Shown here one piece after another: positions 8,867 through 17,504 of a stretch of DNA of 64,000 nt (positions within the stretch are counted from its first letter, which is position 1; each line of letters opens with the position of its first letter). The notes beneath the pieces were generated by a model that was not told the origin of the DNA, did no database searches, and saw only the letters and a list, made by a program, of their open reading frames with translations. Source of the DNA: an uncultured Tenacibaculum sp. (GTDB taxonomy: Bacteria; Bacteroidota; Bacteroidia; Flavobacteriales; Flavobacteriaceae). The stretch is from positions 532,363 to 596,362 of the forward strand of contig NZ_CANNGG010000002.1 in assembly GCF_947504135.1 (NCBI RefSeq). Direction: 5' to 3'. The translations under genes were made by a program, and so were the position numbers.

Positions 8867-8905
8867 TTATAAGGGTTTTATAAGGGTGTGCTTTTAGCAC
8901 CCTAT
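8867..8905. repeat. att-like half-site repeats and hairpin
   Basis: TTATAAGGG occurs at 8867-8875 and again at 8878-8886 (11-bp period). It is the same nonamer that closes the attR core. It is followed by a GGGTG...CACCC hairpin (8884-8902) without a T-tract. This could be a protein-binding site upstream of the HTH gene at 8952. Confidence 0.35.
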
Positions 8906-8951
8906 CAATAATGACTTCTTGCGGTATTATTAATTTTAAAATGCATACCGT

Positions 8952-9245
8952 ATGGAAGCAATTATTTTAAGTACACAACAGTACACAGACTTAGTAAACC
9001 GTTTAGACGAGCTAAACAAAAAACTAGAAGAGAAACAGAAAAATCCTAAAGACACTTTTCTAGACAATCAAGAATTTCTTCAGCTAATGAATATTAGCAA
9101 ACGAACAGCCCAAACCTGGAGGGATGAAGGTGTTATTTCATTCTCACAAATAGGTTCAAAAATCTATTATCGTATGAGTGACGTGCAAAAGTTATTAGAC
9201 AATAACTACCGTAAAGCATTCACAACAAAAAGAAATAACTATTAA
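8952..9245 (+). CDS. helix-turn-helix (excisionase/MerR-like) DNA-binding protein
   Basis: This 97-aa protein has an N-terminal coiled-coil-like segment (LVNRLDELNKKLEEKQ) and then a winged-helix HTH_17-type domain: FLQLMNISKRTAQTWRDEG, followed by the wing QIGSKIYYRMSDVQKLL. Such proteins sit beside replication genes in Bacteroidetes integrative elements and act as excisionases or regulators. It lies 17 nt upstream of the DUF3987 gene and probably shares its operon. Confidence 0.8.
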   Translation: MEAIILSTQQYTDLVNRLDELNKKLEEKQKNPKDTFLDNQEFLQLMNISKRTAQTWRDEGVISFSQIGSKIYYRMSDVQKLLDNNYRKAFTTKRNNY

Positions 9246-9262
9246 CCTAAAACCTTATAGAG

Positions 9263-11518
9263 ATGACAGCAGCTGTATCAGTCTTTAGAGACTTTGTATA
9301 TAAGGTTTCAGATAAACCTTTAGTAGAAGTGCTTAACGATATTAAAACAGGTACTTATAAAACCGAAATCGACAAAATAAGACACTTAATGTCTTTAGAT
9401 AAAGAAGAGGAAGCCGAAAACCTAAAAAAGCAATTATTAGGATTTACCGTGTCTGGAGTATTCGATAATTATAGAAGTAGTGAAAACCTTGAAGTTTACA
9501 CGCAATACATAATTTTAGATATTGATAAACTATCAGAATCAGAACTTAACCGAATCATTCCTGTTATAAATGTAGCACCTTATACCTATGCGTGTTTTGT
9601 TAGTACGAGAGGTAAAGGTGTAAAATTTATTGTGCGTGTAAATTCAAATGTAGAACAACATAAAACGGTTTATAATCAAGTAGTAGATTATTACGAACAA
9701 GCATTAAATACGGTAGTAGATACTTCTGGAAGCGACTATGCAAGATTATGTTTTATGTCTTACGACGAAAATTGCTATATCAATACAGAAGCAACAATTT
9801 TTGAAATCCAAGAAGAAGAAAAACAAACAACAACAGTAAGTGATGTTAATGCTAATAGTTATCAACAATTATCTACTGTAGAAATATTAAATAATTGCGA
9901 AGCGTTTACTAATCAAAAAGGCGAGTATCACGAAGGAAACAGAAATAACTACATATATCTATTTTCGGCAAACGCTTGTAGGTTTGGAGTTATAGAAGAA
10001 GACGCTTATCAATACTGTATTGCAAATTTTGATTTATCAGAAAGAGAAATAAAAACAACGGTTAGAAGTGCTTATAAAAGCAACAATGCAGACTTTGCAA
10101 AGTTTGCAAAATTTGCAAACGCTACAGTTTCAGAAGAAACACAAAATCAAGACAACCAAAACTTAGAAAGTTTATCGCTTTTAACAACTACACCAACTAT
10201 TCCAAAAGACGTATATAATTCATTGCCAATAATATTTCAAAAAGGATTAGAAGTGCTAAAAACCCAACGCGAAAAAGATGTATTTCTTACAGGAGCATTA
10301 AGCATTCTATCGGGATGCTTACCTAATGTTTTAGGTTTGTATGGAGGTAAAGAAGTTTATCCCAATTTATTTTCATTTCTATTAGCACCAGCAGCTTCAG
10401 GAAAAGGAGCCTTAACATACGCTAAAATGTTAGCCGATAAATACCATCAAGCGGTAATTCAAAATTCTAAAGATGAAGAAGCAGATTATAAAAAAGAATT
10501 AGAAGCGCAAAAGCAAGCCAAAAAGTATCTTAAAAAAGGAGAAGAAGCACCAGAGGAGCCAGCACAACCGCCTTTTAAAGTGGTTTATATTCCTGCAAAT
10601 ACAAGTAATGCGAAAATGATAAAGCATATCGAAGATAACGAGGGTTTTGGTATTATATGCGAAACCGAAGCAGATACTTTAGGGCAAACCTTTAAAAACG
10701 ATTGGGGTTCATATTCAGATTTATTACGTAAAGCCTATCATAACGAAAAAATATCCATTTCTAGAAAAACCAATAACGAGTATTTCGAAATCGATAACCC
10801 AAGATTGTCGGTGGTGCTTTCCGGCACACCTAATCAAATACTAAACATCATACAATCGGCAGAAGATGGTTTGTTTAGTAGATTTATGTTCTATGTGTTT
10901 GCATCCAATCCAGAGTGGTTAGACCCATCACCAAAATCCAATCCAGTTAATTTAACCGAACATTTTAAATACCTTTCAGATGATGTCTATCGTATGGTAA
11001 GATATTTAGAAAATACGGTGACTAATATTCATTTGTCAGATGCACAATGGGGAAAATTCAATCCGTTATTTGATGAATATTTATTTAGAATCTACAACTT
11101 AGTAAGTAAAGATGCTACAAGTGTAGTAAAGCGTTTAGGCTTAATGGTATATCGTTTTTGTATGATATTTACAGCCATAAGAAAATACGAGTATCAATTA
11201 AAAGATACCGATTTAGAATGTACCGACCATGATTTTGAAAATGCACTAAAGTTAGCCGATGTCTACTTACAGCACAGTATATTGGTATTTAAAAACTTAC
11301 CAAATAACGCTACAAATATGCAGTTTAAACCTACCTCGCCTAAAGCTAATTTCTTTAAAGAATTACCACAAGAATTTAGCAGAAAACAAGCAGTAACCAT
11401 TGGTGATAAATTAAAAATTAAAGTGCGTACGGTAGATAATTATTTAGCAAAACTAGAACAAGCAGGCTACTTAGTAAAACCTAAAGCGGGTTATTATCAA
11501 AAATTAAAGAGTTTGTAA
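9263..11518 (+). CDS. VirE-N/BT4734-like and DUF3987 domain protein (replication/primase-helicase type)
   Basis: The 751-aa protein combines a BT4734/VirE N-terminal-like region with a primase-like palm (residues about 10-180; TQYIILDIDKL, then CFVSTRGKGVKFIVRV) and a DUF3987 helicase-like C-terminal half (residues about 310-640). The latter has a P-loop-like APAASGKGALTYAK near residue 370 and an acidic motif GIICETEAD. A winged-helix-like tail ends the protein (FSRKQAVTIGDKLKIKVRTVDNYLAKL). Proteins of this architecture are typical of Bacteroidetes mobile elements and are thought to prime or unwind element DNA. Three perfect 9-bp TTTGCAANN iterons lie within its coding sequence and three more directly after its stop. 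Confidence 0.8.
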   Translation: MTAAVSVFRDFVYKVSDKPLVEVLNDIKTGTYKTEIDKIRHLMSLDKEEEAENLKKQLLGFTVSGVFDNYRSSENLEVYTQYIILDIDKLSESELNRIIPVINVAPYTYACFVSTRGKGVKFIVRVNSNVEQHKTVYNQVVDYYEQALNTVVDTSGSDYARLCFMSYDENCYINTEATIFEIQEEEKQTTTVSDVNANSYQQLSTVEILNNCEAFTNQKGEYHEGNRNNYIYLFSANACRFGVIEEDAYQYCIANFDLSEREIKTTVRSAYKSNNADFAKFAKFANATVSEETQNQDNQNLESLSLLTTTPTIPKDVYNSLPIIFQKGLEVLKTQREKDVFLTGALSILSGCLPNVLGLYGGKEVYPNLFSFLLAPAASGKGALTYAKMLADKYHQAVIQNSKDEEADYKKELEAQKQAKKYLKKGEEAPEEPAQPPFKVVYIPANTSNAKMIKHIEDNEGFGIICETEADTLGQTFKNDWGSYSDLLRKAYHNEKISISRKTNNEYFEIDNPRLSVVLSGTPNQILNIIQSAEDGLFSRFMFYVFASNPEWLDPSPKSNPVNLTEHFKYLSDDVYRMVRYLENTVTNIHLSDAQWGKFNPLFDEYLFRIYNLVSKDATSVVKRLGLMVYRFCMIFTAIRKYEYQLKDTDLECTDHDFENALKLADVYLQHSILVFKNLPNNATNMQFKPTSPKANFFKELPQEFSRKQAVTIGDKLKIKVRTVDNYLAKLEQAGYLVKPKAGYYQKLKSL
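10094..10120. repeat. three tandem 9-bp iterons TTTGCAANN inside the DUF3987 gene
   Basis: TTTGCAAAG, TTTGCAAAA and TTTGCAAAC follow without spacers and encode the peptide repeat FAKFAKFAN. The same 9-bp unit repeats three times at 11521-11547, just after the gene. Confidence 0.7.
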
Positions 11519-11520
11519 GG

Positions 11521-11547
11521 TTTGCAATGTTTGCAAACTTTGCAAGG
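11521..11547. repeat. three tandem 9-bp iterons TTTGCAANN after the DUF3987 gene (candidate origin)
   Basis: TTTGCAATG, TTTGCAAAC and TTTGCAAGG directly follow the stop codon (TAA at 11516-11518). The following 90 bp are very AT-rich, which would suit an origin with an unwinding region. Function as an origin is inference. Confidence 0.6.
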
Positions 11548-11586
11548 TTAAGTGATAAGTATACATCAAAATATAACACAATACGT

Positions 11587-11615
11587 TATATAAATATTAA
11601 GCAAATATTTATATA
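11587..11615. promoter_or_regulatory. perfect 12-bp inverted repeat upstream of the XRE gene (candidate operator)
   Basis: TATATAAATATT (11587-11598) and AATATTTATATA (11604-11615) are perfectly complementary around the spacer AAGCA. The right arm overlaps a -7-like TATATTTA (11613-11620). The site ends 23 nt before the XRE gene, as expected for autoregulation by a controller protein. Confidence 0.6.
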
Positions 11616-11638
11616 TTTAACACTCAATTGCATTCCCT

Positions 11639-11830
11639 ATGAACCGAATTAAAGAAGTGCTGGAAGCCAAAGGCATAAAGCAAGTATGGTTAGCAGATAA
11701 ACTGGGTAAAAGTTTTAATACCGTTAATGGGTATGTGCAAAACAGAAAACAACCCAGTTTAGAAGTGTTATATGAAATAGCAGATATATTAAATGTAGAC
11801 CCAAAAGCATTGTTAGATACTAAAAAATAA
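11639..11830 (+). CDS. XRE-family HTH regulator (controller-like)
   Basis: This 63-aa protein is a single Cro/C1-type helix-turn-helix: an ALxxKGIKQxxLADKLGKSFNTVNGYVQNRKQPSLEVLYEIAD-like pattern, with the recognition helix around residues 27-38. It is the first gene of the restriction/defence block, 26 nt upstream of the methyltransferase gene, and a perfect inverted repeat lies over its promoter. By size, fold and position it resembles the controller (C) proteins that delay restriction relative to methylation after entry into a new host. That role is inferred. Confidence 0.85.
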   Translation: MNRIKEVLEAKGIKQVWLADKLGKSFNTVNGYVQNRKQPSLEVLYEIADILNVDPKALLDTKK

Positions 11831-11856
11831 ACCGCTTAATAAGCAGCAACTTACGT

Positions 11857-13881
11857 ATGAACAAAAAAGACATACTCAACAAAATAAAATCACTAGAAGG
11901 CCTAAACCAAGACGAACGTGCCTATTTGGTAAACTTGGTAAACACCAAAAAAAAATACGGCCTAGTATGGGAAGACAAACCAGAAGACGTAGAAGAGCAA
12001 CTACGCACTAAACTACCTGTACTGCAAGAGGTAAAAGAACGTGCCATTATTAACGATGCTGTCACCCTGAGCGTGGACACTGAGCGTAGTCGAAGTGCAG
12101 TCGAAGGGTCTAACCAAGAACCTAAAGCCAACCCAAACCACATCCTCATAGAAGGCGACAACCTACACGCTCTAACAGCACTTACCTTTACCCACGAAAA
12201 TAAAATAGACCTTATTTATATTGATCCACCTTATAACACTGGAGAGAAAGATTTTAGATACAATGATAGTTATGTTGATAAGGAAGATGCTTACCGTCAT
12301 AGCAAATGGTTGTCATTTATGGAAAAAAGGCTTCGAATAGCCAAAACGTTATTATCTGAAACGGGAGTAATGATTTGCCATATTGATGAGAATGAATATG
12401 ATAATTTGAGTATACTCACAAAAGAAATATTTAGTGAGCAAAATAATTTAGGTACAATAGTTTGGAATAAGAAAAACCCAAAAGGTGATGCTAAAGGAGT
12501 GGCTAATATGCACGAATATATCCTTTGTTTTGCAAGAAATCGTAAAGAATTTTTAAATCTTAATAATACATTATTAAAGGACAAGGAAAATGCCTCTTTA
12601 ATGATTAATAAGGCTAAAAGATTATATTCTAAAATCGGTAAAACAGAAATACCTAAAGAAATTAAAGATGTCTTAAAACCCTTTAATTTCTCTATAGATA
12701 TTTTGAAACAATTTGAAATTGAATATGATATTGAATTAGTAAATAAAGAATTCAAAGCTTGGTTGCAGAATCAGGATTTTTCAAAAGGAGAAAAAATGTA
12801 TAAATACATAGATAATGAAGGATTTGTTTATCGTGGTGTTTCAATGTCTTGGCCCAATAAACAAACAGCACCTGAAGATTACTTTATACCATTAAAACAT
12901 CCTATTACGAATAAAGATTGTCCTTTACCAAATAGAGGATGGAGAAACCCTTCAGCTACTATGAAAAAACTATTAGGAAACAAAGAGCCAATTAAAAACC
13001 CAGATGGTTCATTTTTGCAGGGAGAGATTTTATTTGGTAAAAATGAAAAAAAACAACCAGAAAGGAAATATAAACTTATTGAAAACCTAAAAGAGAATAC
13101 CTCATCTGTACTAAATTATGGTGGCAGTGATGATACCTTATTAGATAAATTAGATATTAATTTTCCTTATGTTAAACCAATTAATGTAGCTAAGTATTTA
13201 ATTAAATCTATTCATCCAAACCCTAATATTATATTAGATTTTTTTGCTGGAACAGGCTCTGTATTACACGCTACATTGGAAATTAACAAGCAAGATGATA
13301 ATAAAATAACTTGTTTTTTAGCAACTAATAATGAGGATAATATAGCAGAAGACTGCTATATTAGAAATAAAAGCGTAATCAACGGTGAAATTGATAACGA
13401 GAATTCAAATGAGAATCATTCTAACAACAACCTACGCTACTACAAAACCGCCTTTGTAGATAGAGAACCTTCTTTACAAAACAAACGACAGCTTACGCAA
13501 CTCGCTACAGAGCTACTGTGCATTAAAGAAGATTGTTATACAGAGGTGCAACACCAGTTAAGTATAAACCCAAAACAAGCACAAATATTTACCAACAACA
13601 AGGGTAAATACTTAGTGGCTATTTACCATTCCAGAAACCAACTGCAAGTACAAGAACAATTAATATCTTGGGTAGAGAGCTTAACCCACACCACAGAAAA
13701 AGTACGTTTGTATGCCTTTAGCCCAGAAAAAGAAGTACTGGCAGAAGAGTTTTACGAGGTGGCAGAAAAGGTAGAAGTGGTTCCTTTACCAGAAGCCATT
13801 TACAATGCGTATCTAAGTACCATAAAAGCGTTAAAATTAGATAAAAAACAAGTGTATAACAACAATACTGCTGAGGCATAA
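11857..13881 (+). CDS. mod: type III restriction-modification DNA methyltransferase (Mod)-like
   Basis: The protein (674 aa) is an amino-methyltransferase of the beta order: catalytic motif DPPY at residues 123-126 (IDLIYIDPPYNTGEKDF) precedes the AdoMet-binding motif FAGTGS at 463-468. The stretch between, about 230-450, is the expected target-recognition region and is AT-rich compared with the ends, as if exchanged. The length fits type III Mod subunits, and the next gene is a Res-like helicase-nuclease. Residues 69-85 are encoded by an inserted palindromic repeat (12061-12111). It probably methylates adenine in a short asymmetric site, but specificity cannot be read from sequence. Confidence 0.9.
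   Translation: MNKKDILNKIKSLEGLNQDERAYLVNLVNTKKKYGLVWEDKPEDVEEQLRTKLPVLQEVKERAIINDAVTLSVDTERSRSAVEGSNQEPKANPNHILIEGDNLHALTALTFTHENKIDLIYIDPPYNTGEKDFRYNDSYVDKEDAYRHSKWLSFMEKRLRIAKTLLSETGVMICHIDENEYDNLSILTKEIFSEQNNLGTIVWNKKNPKGDAKGVANMHEYILCFARNRKEFLNLNNTLLKDKENASLMINKAKRLYSKIGKTEIPKEIKDVLKPFNFSIDILKQFEIEYDIELVNKEFKAWLQNQDFSKGEKMYKYIDNEGFVYRGVSMSWPNKQTAPEDYFIPLKHPITNKDCPLPNRGWRNPSATMKKLLGNKEPIKNPDGSFLQGEILFGKNEKKQPERKYKLIENLKENTSSVLNYGGSDDTLLDKLDINFPYVKPINVAKYLIKSIHPNPNIILDFFAGTGSVLHATLEINKQDDNKITCFLATNNEDNIAEDCYIRNKSVINGEIDNENSNENHSNNNLRYYKTAFVDREPSLQNKRQLTQLATELLCIKEDCYTEVQHQLSINPKQAQIFTNNKGKYLVAIYHSRNQLQVQEQLISWVESLTHTTEKVRLYAFSPEKEVLAEEFYEVAEKVEVVPLPEAIYNAYLSTIKALKLDKKQVYNNNTAEA
12061..12111. 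repeat. palindromic interspersed repeat inserted in frame in mod
   Basis: The segment opens GTCACCCTGAGCG and closes GTCGAAGGGTCT, with an inner CACTGAGCGTAGTCGAAGTG. Nested inverted pairs ACCCT/AGGGT and CACT/AGTG are visible, and its base composition is GC-rich against its surroundings. It is translated as VTLSVDTERSRSAVEGS without breaking the frame. I remember this CCTGAGCGTAGTCGAAGGG type of repeat as widespread in Bacteroidetes intergenic regions. Confidence 0.75.
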
Positions 13882-13896
13882 AATTCTTAATTTACT

Positions 13897-16248
13897 ATGT
13901 ACATTTTAAAAGATTTTCAAGAAACAGCAGTCACCAGTTTGTTAGAAAACACCTATACTGCATTACAAGAACCTACCAAACAAACCCCTATTTTATTAGA
14001 ATCGCCAACAGGTTCGGGTAAAACCGTAATGATGGCATCGTATATAGAGCGGTTGGTAGACGAGCTACAACTTAAACCAGGCTATAACAGTAATATGGCT
14101 TTTGTATGGTTAGCACCCAACACGCTACATATACAAAGTTACCACGCTTTGCAAAATCTTTATAGCGATACCCAAAAACTAAATTGTATAGATTTAGACA
14201 ATCTAGGAAGCAATCCTATATTAAACGCTAAAGATTTATTGTTTCTTAATTGGAGTAGCATACATTCTGCCAAAAATATTTGGAGAAAAGACAACGAAAC
14301 CAATACCAACCTAGAAACCCTAATAGAAAACACACAGGCTAATGATACTAGTATAGTGCTAATAATAGACGAAGCGCATTTAAGTGCCTTTAGTGGCAAA
14401 CAAGCCATAGCAGTACGTAATTTAATAGAAGCAGATGTAGAAGTATTGGTAACCGCTACAGCACATAACATACAACGTCCTCAATTATCGGTATTTGTGC
14501 CAAGACAAAAAGTAGTAGAGCAAGAACTCATTAAAAAAGGAATTCGTTTAAATATTGGTTTAAATCCAGAAGAGCAAAACGGAGAAAATGTACATATGCA
14601 TTTGCTTCGCAAAGCCTTTCAGAAAAAAGAAGAATTAAAAGCGTTATATGCGCAAGAGTTAGGCGAAAACAAAGTAAATCCGTTATTGCTAATTCAATTA
14701 CCATCAGATAACGTTTCCTTAAGTTCAGAAGACAAGTCTATTAGAGATACCTTAGTAGGATTGTTAAATGCCGAGTACAACGTAACTACCCAAAACGGAA
14801 GACTGGCTATATGGCTAAGTGGCGAAAAAGATAAAGATGGTATTGAAGACATCAATGCAATGCAAGATGTAATGATTTTTAAACAAGCAGTAGCACAAGG
14901 TTGGGACTGTCCTAGAGCAGCCATATTGGTAAGTTATAGAACGGTTAATAGTCCTTCTTTTGGGATTCAAACCGTGGGTAGAATTTTACGTATGCCACAC
15001 CGTAAACACTACAATAACGACGATTTAAATTATGGATATGTTTATACCAATATAGAATCTACTCGTATTAACTTTGAACCTTCAGATGCAGATTTTATCA
15101 ATTTTCAATTGGCAAAAAGAAAAAAAGACAGAGGTTGGGTTTTTGATAAAATAAATTCTGCTCAAATAGTAAACGACCGTGCTGCAAAAGGGGTATTAAC
15201 CTCTACCTTTCAAACGCATTTTTTCAACCTAATGGAACAGCGTTTTAGTGTAGCTATGTTACCCGATGTAGATTTATTTACTACTGAAGTAGAGGAAAAT
15301 TTAAAAGAAGCAAAAGAAGCTAATTTATTAGCAATGCAACAAAATGGTTGGGAGTTCAAGGTAGACGATCACCAAATACCAATTCCTGTAGATATTGAGG
15401 CAGACCCATATATTGTAAATAGCATTATGGTAAATGCAGACCATACCAAGCAGTTTGCTATTACTATGAATCAGTTTAATACAATGTTCGAGCGTTTTTG
15501 TTATGACAATATAACTAGGCTTAACCGTTCCAAAAGCTGGAAAAAACTAAGAGATGTGTTACTCTTTTTTGCCGAATATTATTTAGGATTGTTTGAGCAC
15601 GAAGCCAAACGTATCTATTTATTTCCTCAAAATAGAAGATTACTAGAAGAGTTAATTGTAGTAGCATTAGAACGTTTTGAGCAATGGCAAAAAGCAAAAG
15701 GAAACGAAAAACGAAGAGTGGAATACGCAAGTTGGGAAGTGCCAGAATATCGTTACTATAGCGAAAATTTCAACAAGCAATATATAGATAGTCACGCTAT
15801 GGAGCCTTTTTATGAATACATAAGCGTATCTAGTCCAGAAAAAAAATTCAAAGAGTTTTTAGAAGCCAACAACGAACATATAGAATGGTGGTACAAAAAT
15901 GGAGATGCAGGAAAAGAACATTTTGCTGTACCTTATATAAAACAAGTAGACGAAAAGCTAGAAAGACCTAGCCTATTTTATGTAGATTTTGTAATAAAGT
16001 TCAAATCTGGTAAAATGGGGTTATTCGATACCAAAACAAAACGTTCAGACTTAGATGCACCTAAAAAGCACAACGCACTTCTAGAGTATATAGAAAAAGC
16101 CAACCAAGAGGCTAACAATGAAAATTTATTGGGTGGTGTGTTAATAGAAGAACCCATAGACTCTAATCATTGGAGGTTTTGTGCGAATAGAATAGAAGAT
16201 ACAAAAGACTTAACAGGTTGGGAGTTTTTAAAACCAGAATTACTTTAA
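13897..16248 (+). CDS. res: type III restriction-like DEAD/DEAH helicase-endonuclease (Res)
   Basis: This 783-aa superfamily 2 helicase has Walker A SPTGSGKT at residues 36-43, the Walker B box DEAH at 158-161, motif III TATAHN, and motif VI QTVGRILRMPHRK. Near the C-terminus a possible PD-(D/E)xK nuclease core is visible as Asp697 (YVDFVI) and Asp711-Thr-Lys713 (LFDTKTKR). That order fits type III Res subunits, which translocate and cleave after meeting unmodified sites. It follows mod by 15 nt. The nuclease assignment rests on the short motif only. Confidence 0.88.
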   Translation: MYILKDFQETAVTSLLENTYTALQEPTKQTPILLESPTGSGKTVMMASYIERLVDELQLKPGYNSNMAFVWLAPNTLHIQSYHALQNLYSDTQKLNCIDLDNLGSNPILNAKDLLFLNWSSIHSAKNIWRKDNETNTNLETLIENTQANDTSIVLIIDEAHLSAFSGKQAIAVRNLIEADVEVLVTATAHNIQRPQLSVFVPRQKVVEQELIKKGIRLNIGLNPEEQNGENVHMHLLRKAFQKKEELKALYAQELGENKVNPLLLIQLPSDNVSLSSEDKSIRDTLVGLLNAEYNVTTQNGRLAIWLSGEKDKDGIEDINAMQDVMIFKQAVAQGWDCPRAAILVSYRTVNSPSFGIQTVGRILRMPHRKHYNNDDLNYGYVYTNIESTRINFEPSDADFINFQLAKRKKDRGWVFDKINSAQIVNDRAAKGVLTSTFQTHFFNLMEQRFSVAMLPDVDLFTTEVEENLKEAKEANLLAMQQNGWEFKVDDHQIPIPVDIEADPYIVNSIMVNADHTKQFAITMNQFNTMFERFCYDNITRLNRSKSWKKLRDVLLFFAEYYLGLFEHEAKRIYLFPQNRRLLEELIVVALERFEQWQKAKGNEKRRVEYASWEVPEYRYYSENFNKQYIDSHAMEPFYEYISVSSPEKKFKEFLEANNEHIEWWYKNGDAGKEHFAVPYIKQVDEKLERPSLFYVDFVIKFKSGKMGLFDTKTKRSDLDAPKKHNALLEYIEKANQEANNENLLGGVLIEEPIDSNHWRFCANRIEDTKDLTGWEFLKPELL

Positions 16249-16266
16249 AACTTAAATAGCCTATAA

Positions 16267-17250
16267 ATGGAAAAAGGAGATATTTTAATCTATACCAACC
16301 AAGAGGGGAACATCAAAATAGATGTGCGCCTTCAAGAAGAAACCGTTTGGTTAACCCAAGAACAAATGGCTTTACTCTTTAATAGAGATAGAAGTGTAAT
16401 AACCAAGCATATAGGTAAAATTTTTAGTGAAGGTGAGCTAGATGAAAAAAGCAATGTGCAAAAAATGCACATTAGTACTTCAGATAAACCTATAAAAATT
16501 TACAACTTAGATGTCGTTATTTCTGTAGGTTATAGAGTAAAATCACAACAAGGTACACAATTTCGTATTTGGGCAACACAGCGTTTAAAAGAATACATCA
16601 TAAAAGGTTTTACACTTAATGATGACCGTTTTAAAACAGGAACCTCTATGAACTATTTTAACGAACTGCAAAACCGCATTCGTGAAATACGTATCTCAGA
16701 AAAATTCTTTTATCAAAAAATAAAAGACATTTATGCCACCAGTATAGATTATAATCCTAAAGACGAAAAAACCATTCAATTCTTTAAAATTGTACAAAAC
16801 AAATTGCTTTGGGCTATTAGTCAAAAAACAGCTGCAGAGTTAGTGTATAGGCGTGTAGATGCATCATTACCTTTAATGGGAATGTTAGCGTACGACAAAA
16901 AAAACAAATCGGTTACAAAATCCGAAGCAGGTATTGCTAAAAACTACTTAAACGAAGATGAAATGCGTTTACTAGGACTTATTGTAGAACAATACTTAGC
17001 GTTTGCCGAAACTATGGCGCAACAACAAACACCAATGTATATGAAAGATTGGGTGCAACGGTTAGATGCTATTTTACAATTAAACGGTAGAGAGCTGTTA
17101 ACCCACGCTGGTAAAATAAGTCAAGAAATGGCTAAGAATAAAGTGGCTAAAGAGTATCAAAAATACAAAGAAGAAAACAAGCGATTATCTTACGAAAAAA
17201 GCCTTAAAGAGTTAGAAAAAGACATAAAAAAACTAAAAGACAAAAAATAA
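16267..17250 (+). CDS. RhuM family protein
   Basis: The 327-aa product carries the RhuM-family pattern: VRLQEETVWLTQEQMALLF (a helix-turn-helix-like start), the block VISVGYRVKSQQGTQFRIWA and TQRLKEYIIKGF, then a helical C-terminal half and a lysine/glutamate-rich tail. The name comes from a Salmonella pathogenicity-island gene, but these proteins are frequent within restriction-modification and other defence islands, often between methylase and restriction genes. The biochemical activity is unknown. It lies 18 nt after res and is in the same operon. Confidence 0.85.
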   Translation: MEKGDILIYTNQEGNIKIDVRLQEETVWLTQEQMALLFNRDRSVITKHIGKIFSEGELDEKSNVQKMHISTSDKPIKIYNLDVVISVGYRVKSQQGTQFRIWATQRLKEYIIKGFTLNDDRFKTGTSMNYFNELQNRIREIRISEKFFYQKIKDIYATSIDYNPKDEKTIQFFKIVQNKLLWAISQKTAAELVYRRVDASLPLMGMLAYDKKNKSVTKSEAGIAKNYLNEDEMRLLGLIVEQYLAFAETMAQQQTPMYMKDWVQRLDAILQLNGRELLTHAGKISQEMAKNKVAKEYQKYKEENKRLSYEKSLKELEKDIKKLKDKK

Positions 17251-17283
17251 GGTAATCACCTTAGGCAATATAAAAATAGTATT

Positions 17284-17502
17284 ATGAGCAACAAAGGACT
17301 AGATTCTCTATTTATACATTACGGCATACGTAAAGACGATATGGTAACCATAGAGACTATTTGCGAAAAGTATGAGGTTGAAGCAGAATGGCTAAAAGAA
17401 TATTTCTTAAAAGCCTATCACGAGAAAAAAATTAAAAATGAAGACTTAGACGAAAAGGCATTAAAAAAGCTAATGGAAAAAGCACTTCAAAAAATAAAAT
17501 AG
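17284..17502 (+). CDS. small acidic/basic helical protein of the DndD-like operon
   Basis: This 72-aa protein has a short hydrophobic core (LDSLFIHYGI) and a charged helical C-terminus rich in Lys and Glu. It sits 2 nt before the DndD-like gene, so the two are surely co-translated. Similar small proteins accompany DndD-like genes in other DNA-modification-type defence loci, as far as I remember. A role as an adaptor of the ATPase is a guess. Confidence 0.65.
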   Translation: MSNKGLDSLFIHYGIRKDDMVTIETICEKYEVEAEWLKEYFLKAYHEKKIKNEDLDEKALKKLMEKALQKIK

Positions 17503-17504
17503 TT

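Noticed and set aside
10094..10120. Short tandem repeats as a CRISPR array
   Set aside because: Units are 9 bp without spacers, and no cas operon is present. The Cas4-like half of the DUF2779 protein is not evidence for CRISPR.
12297..12755. A 152-codon minus-strand frame within mod
   Set aside because: It is antisense to the target-recognition region of mod and has no recognisable domain.
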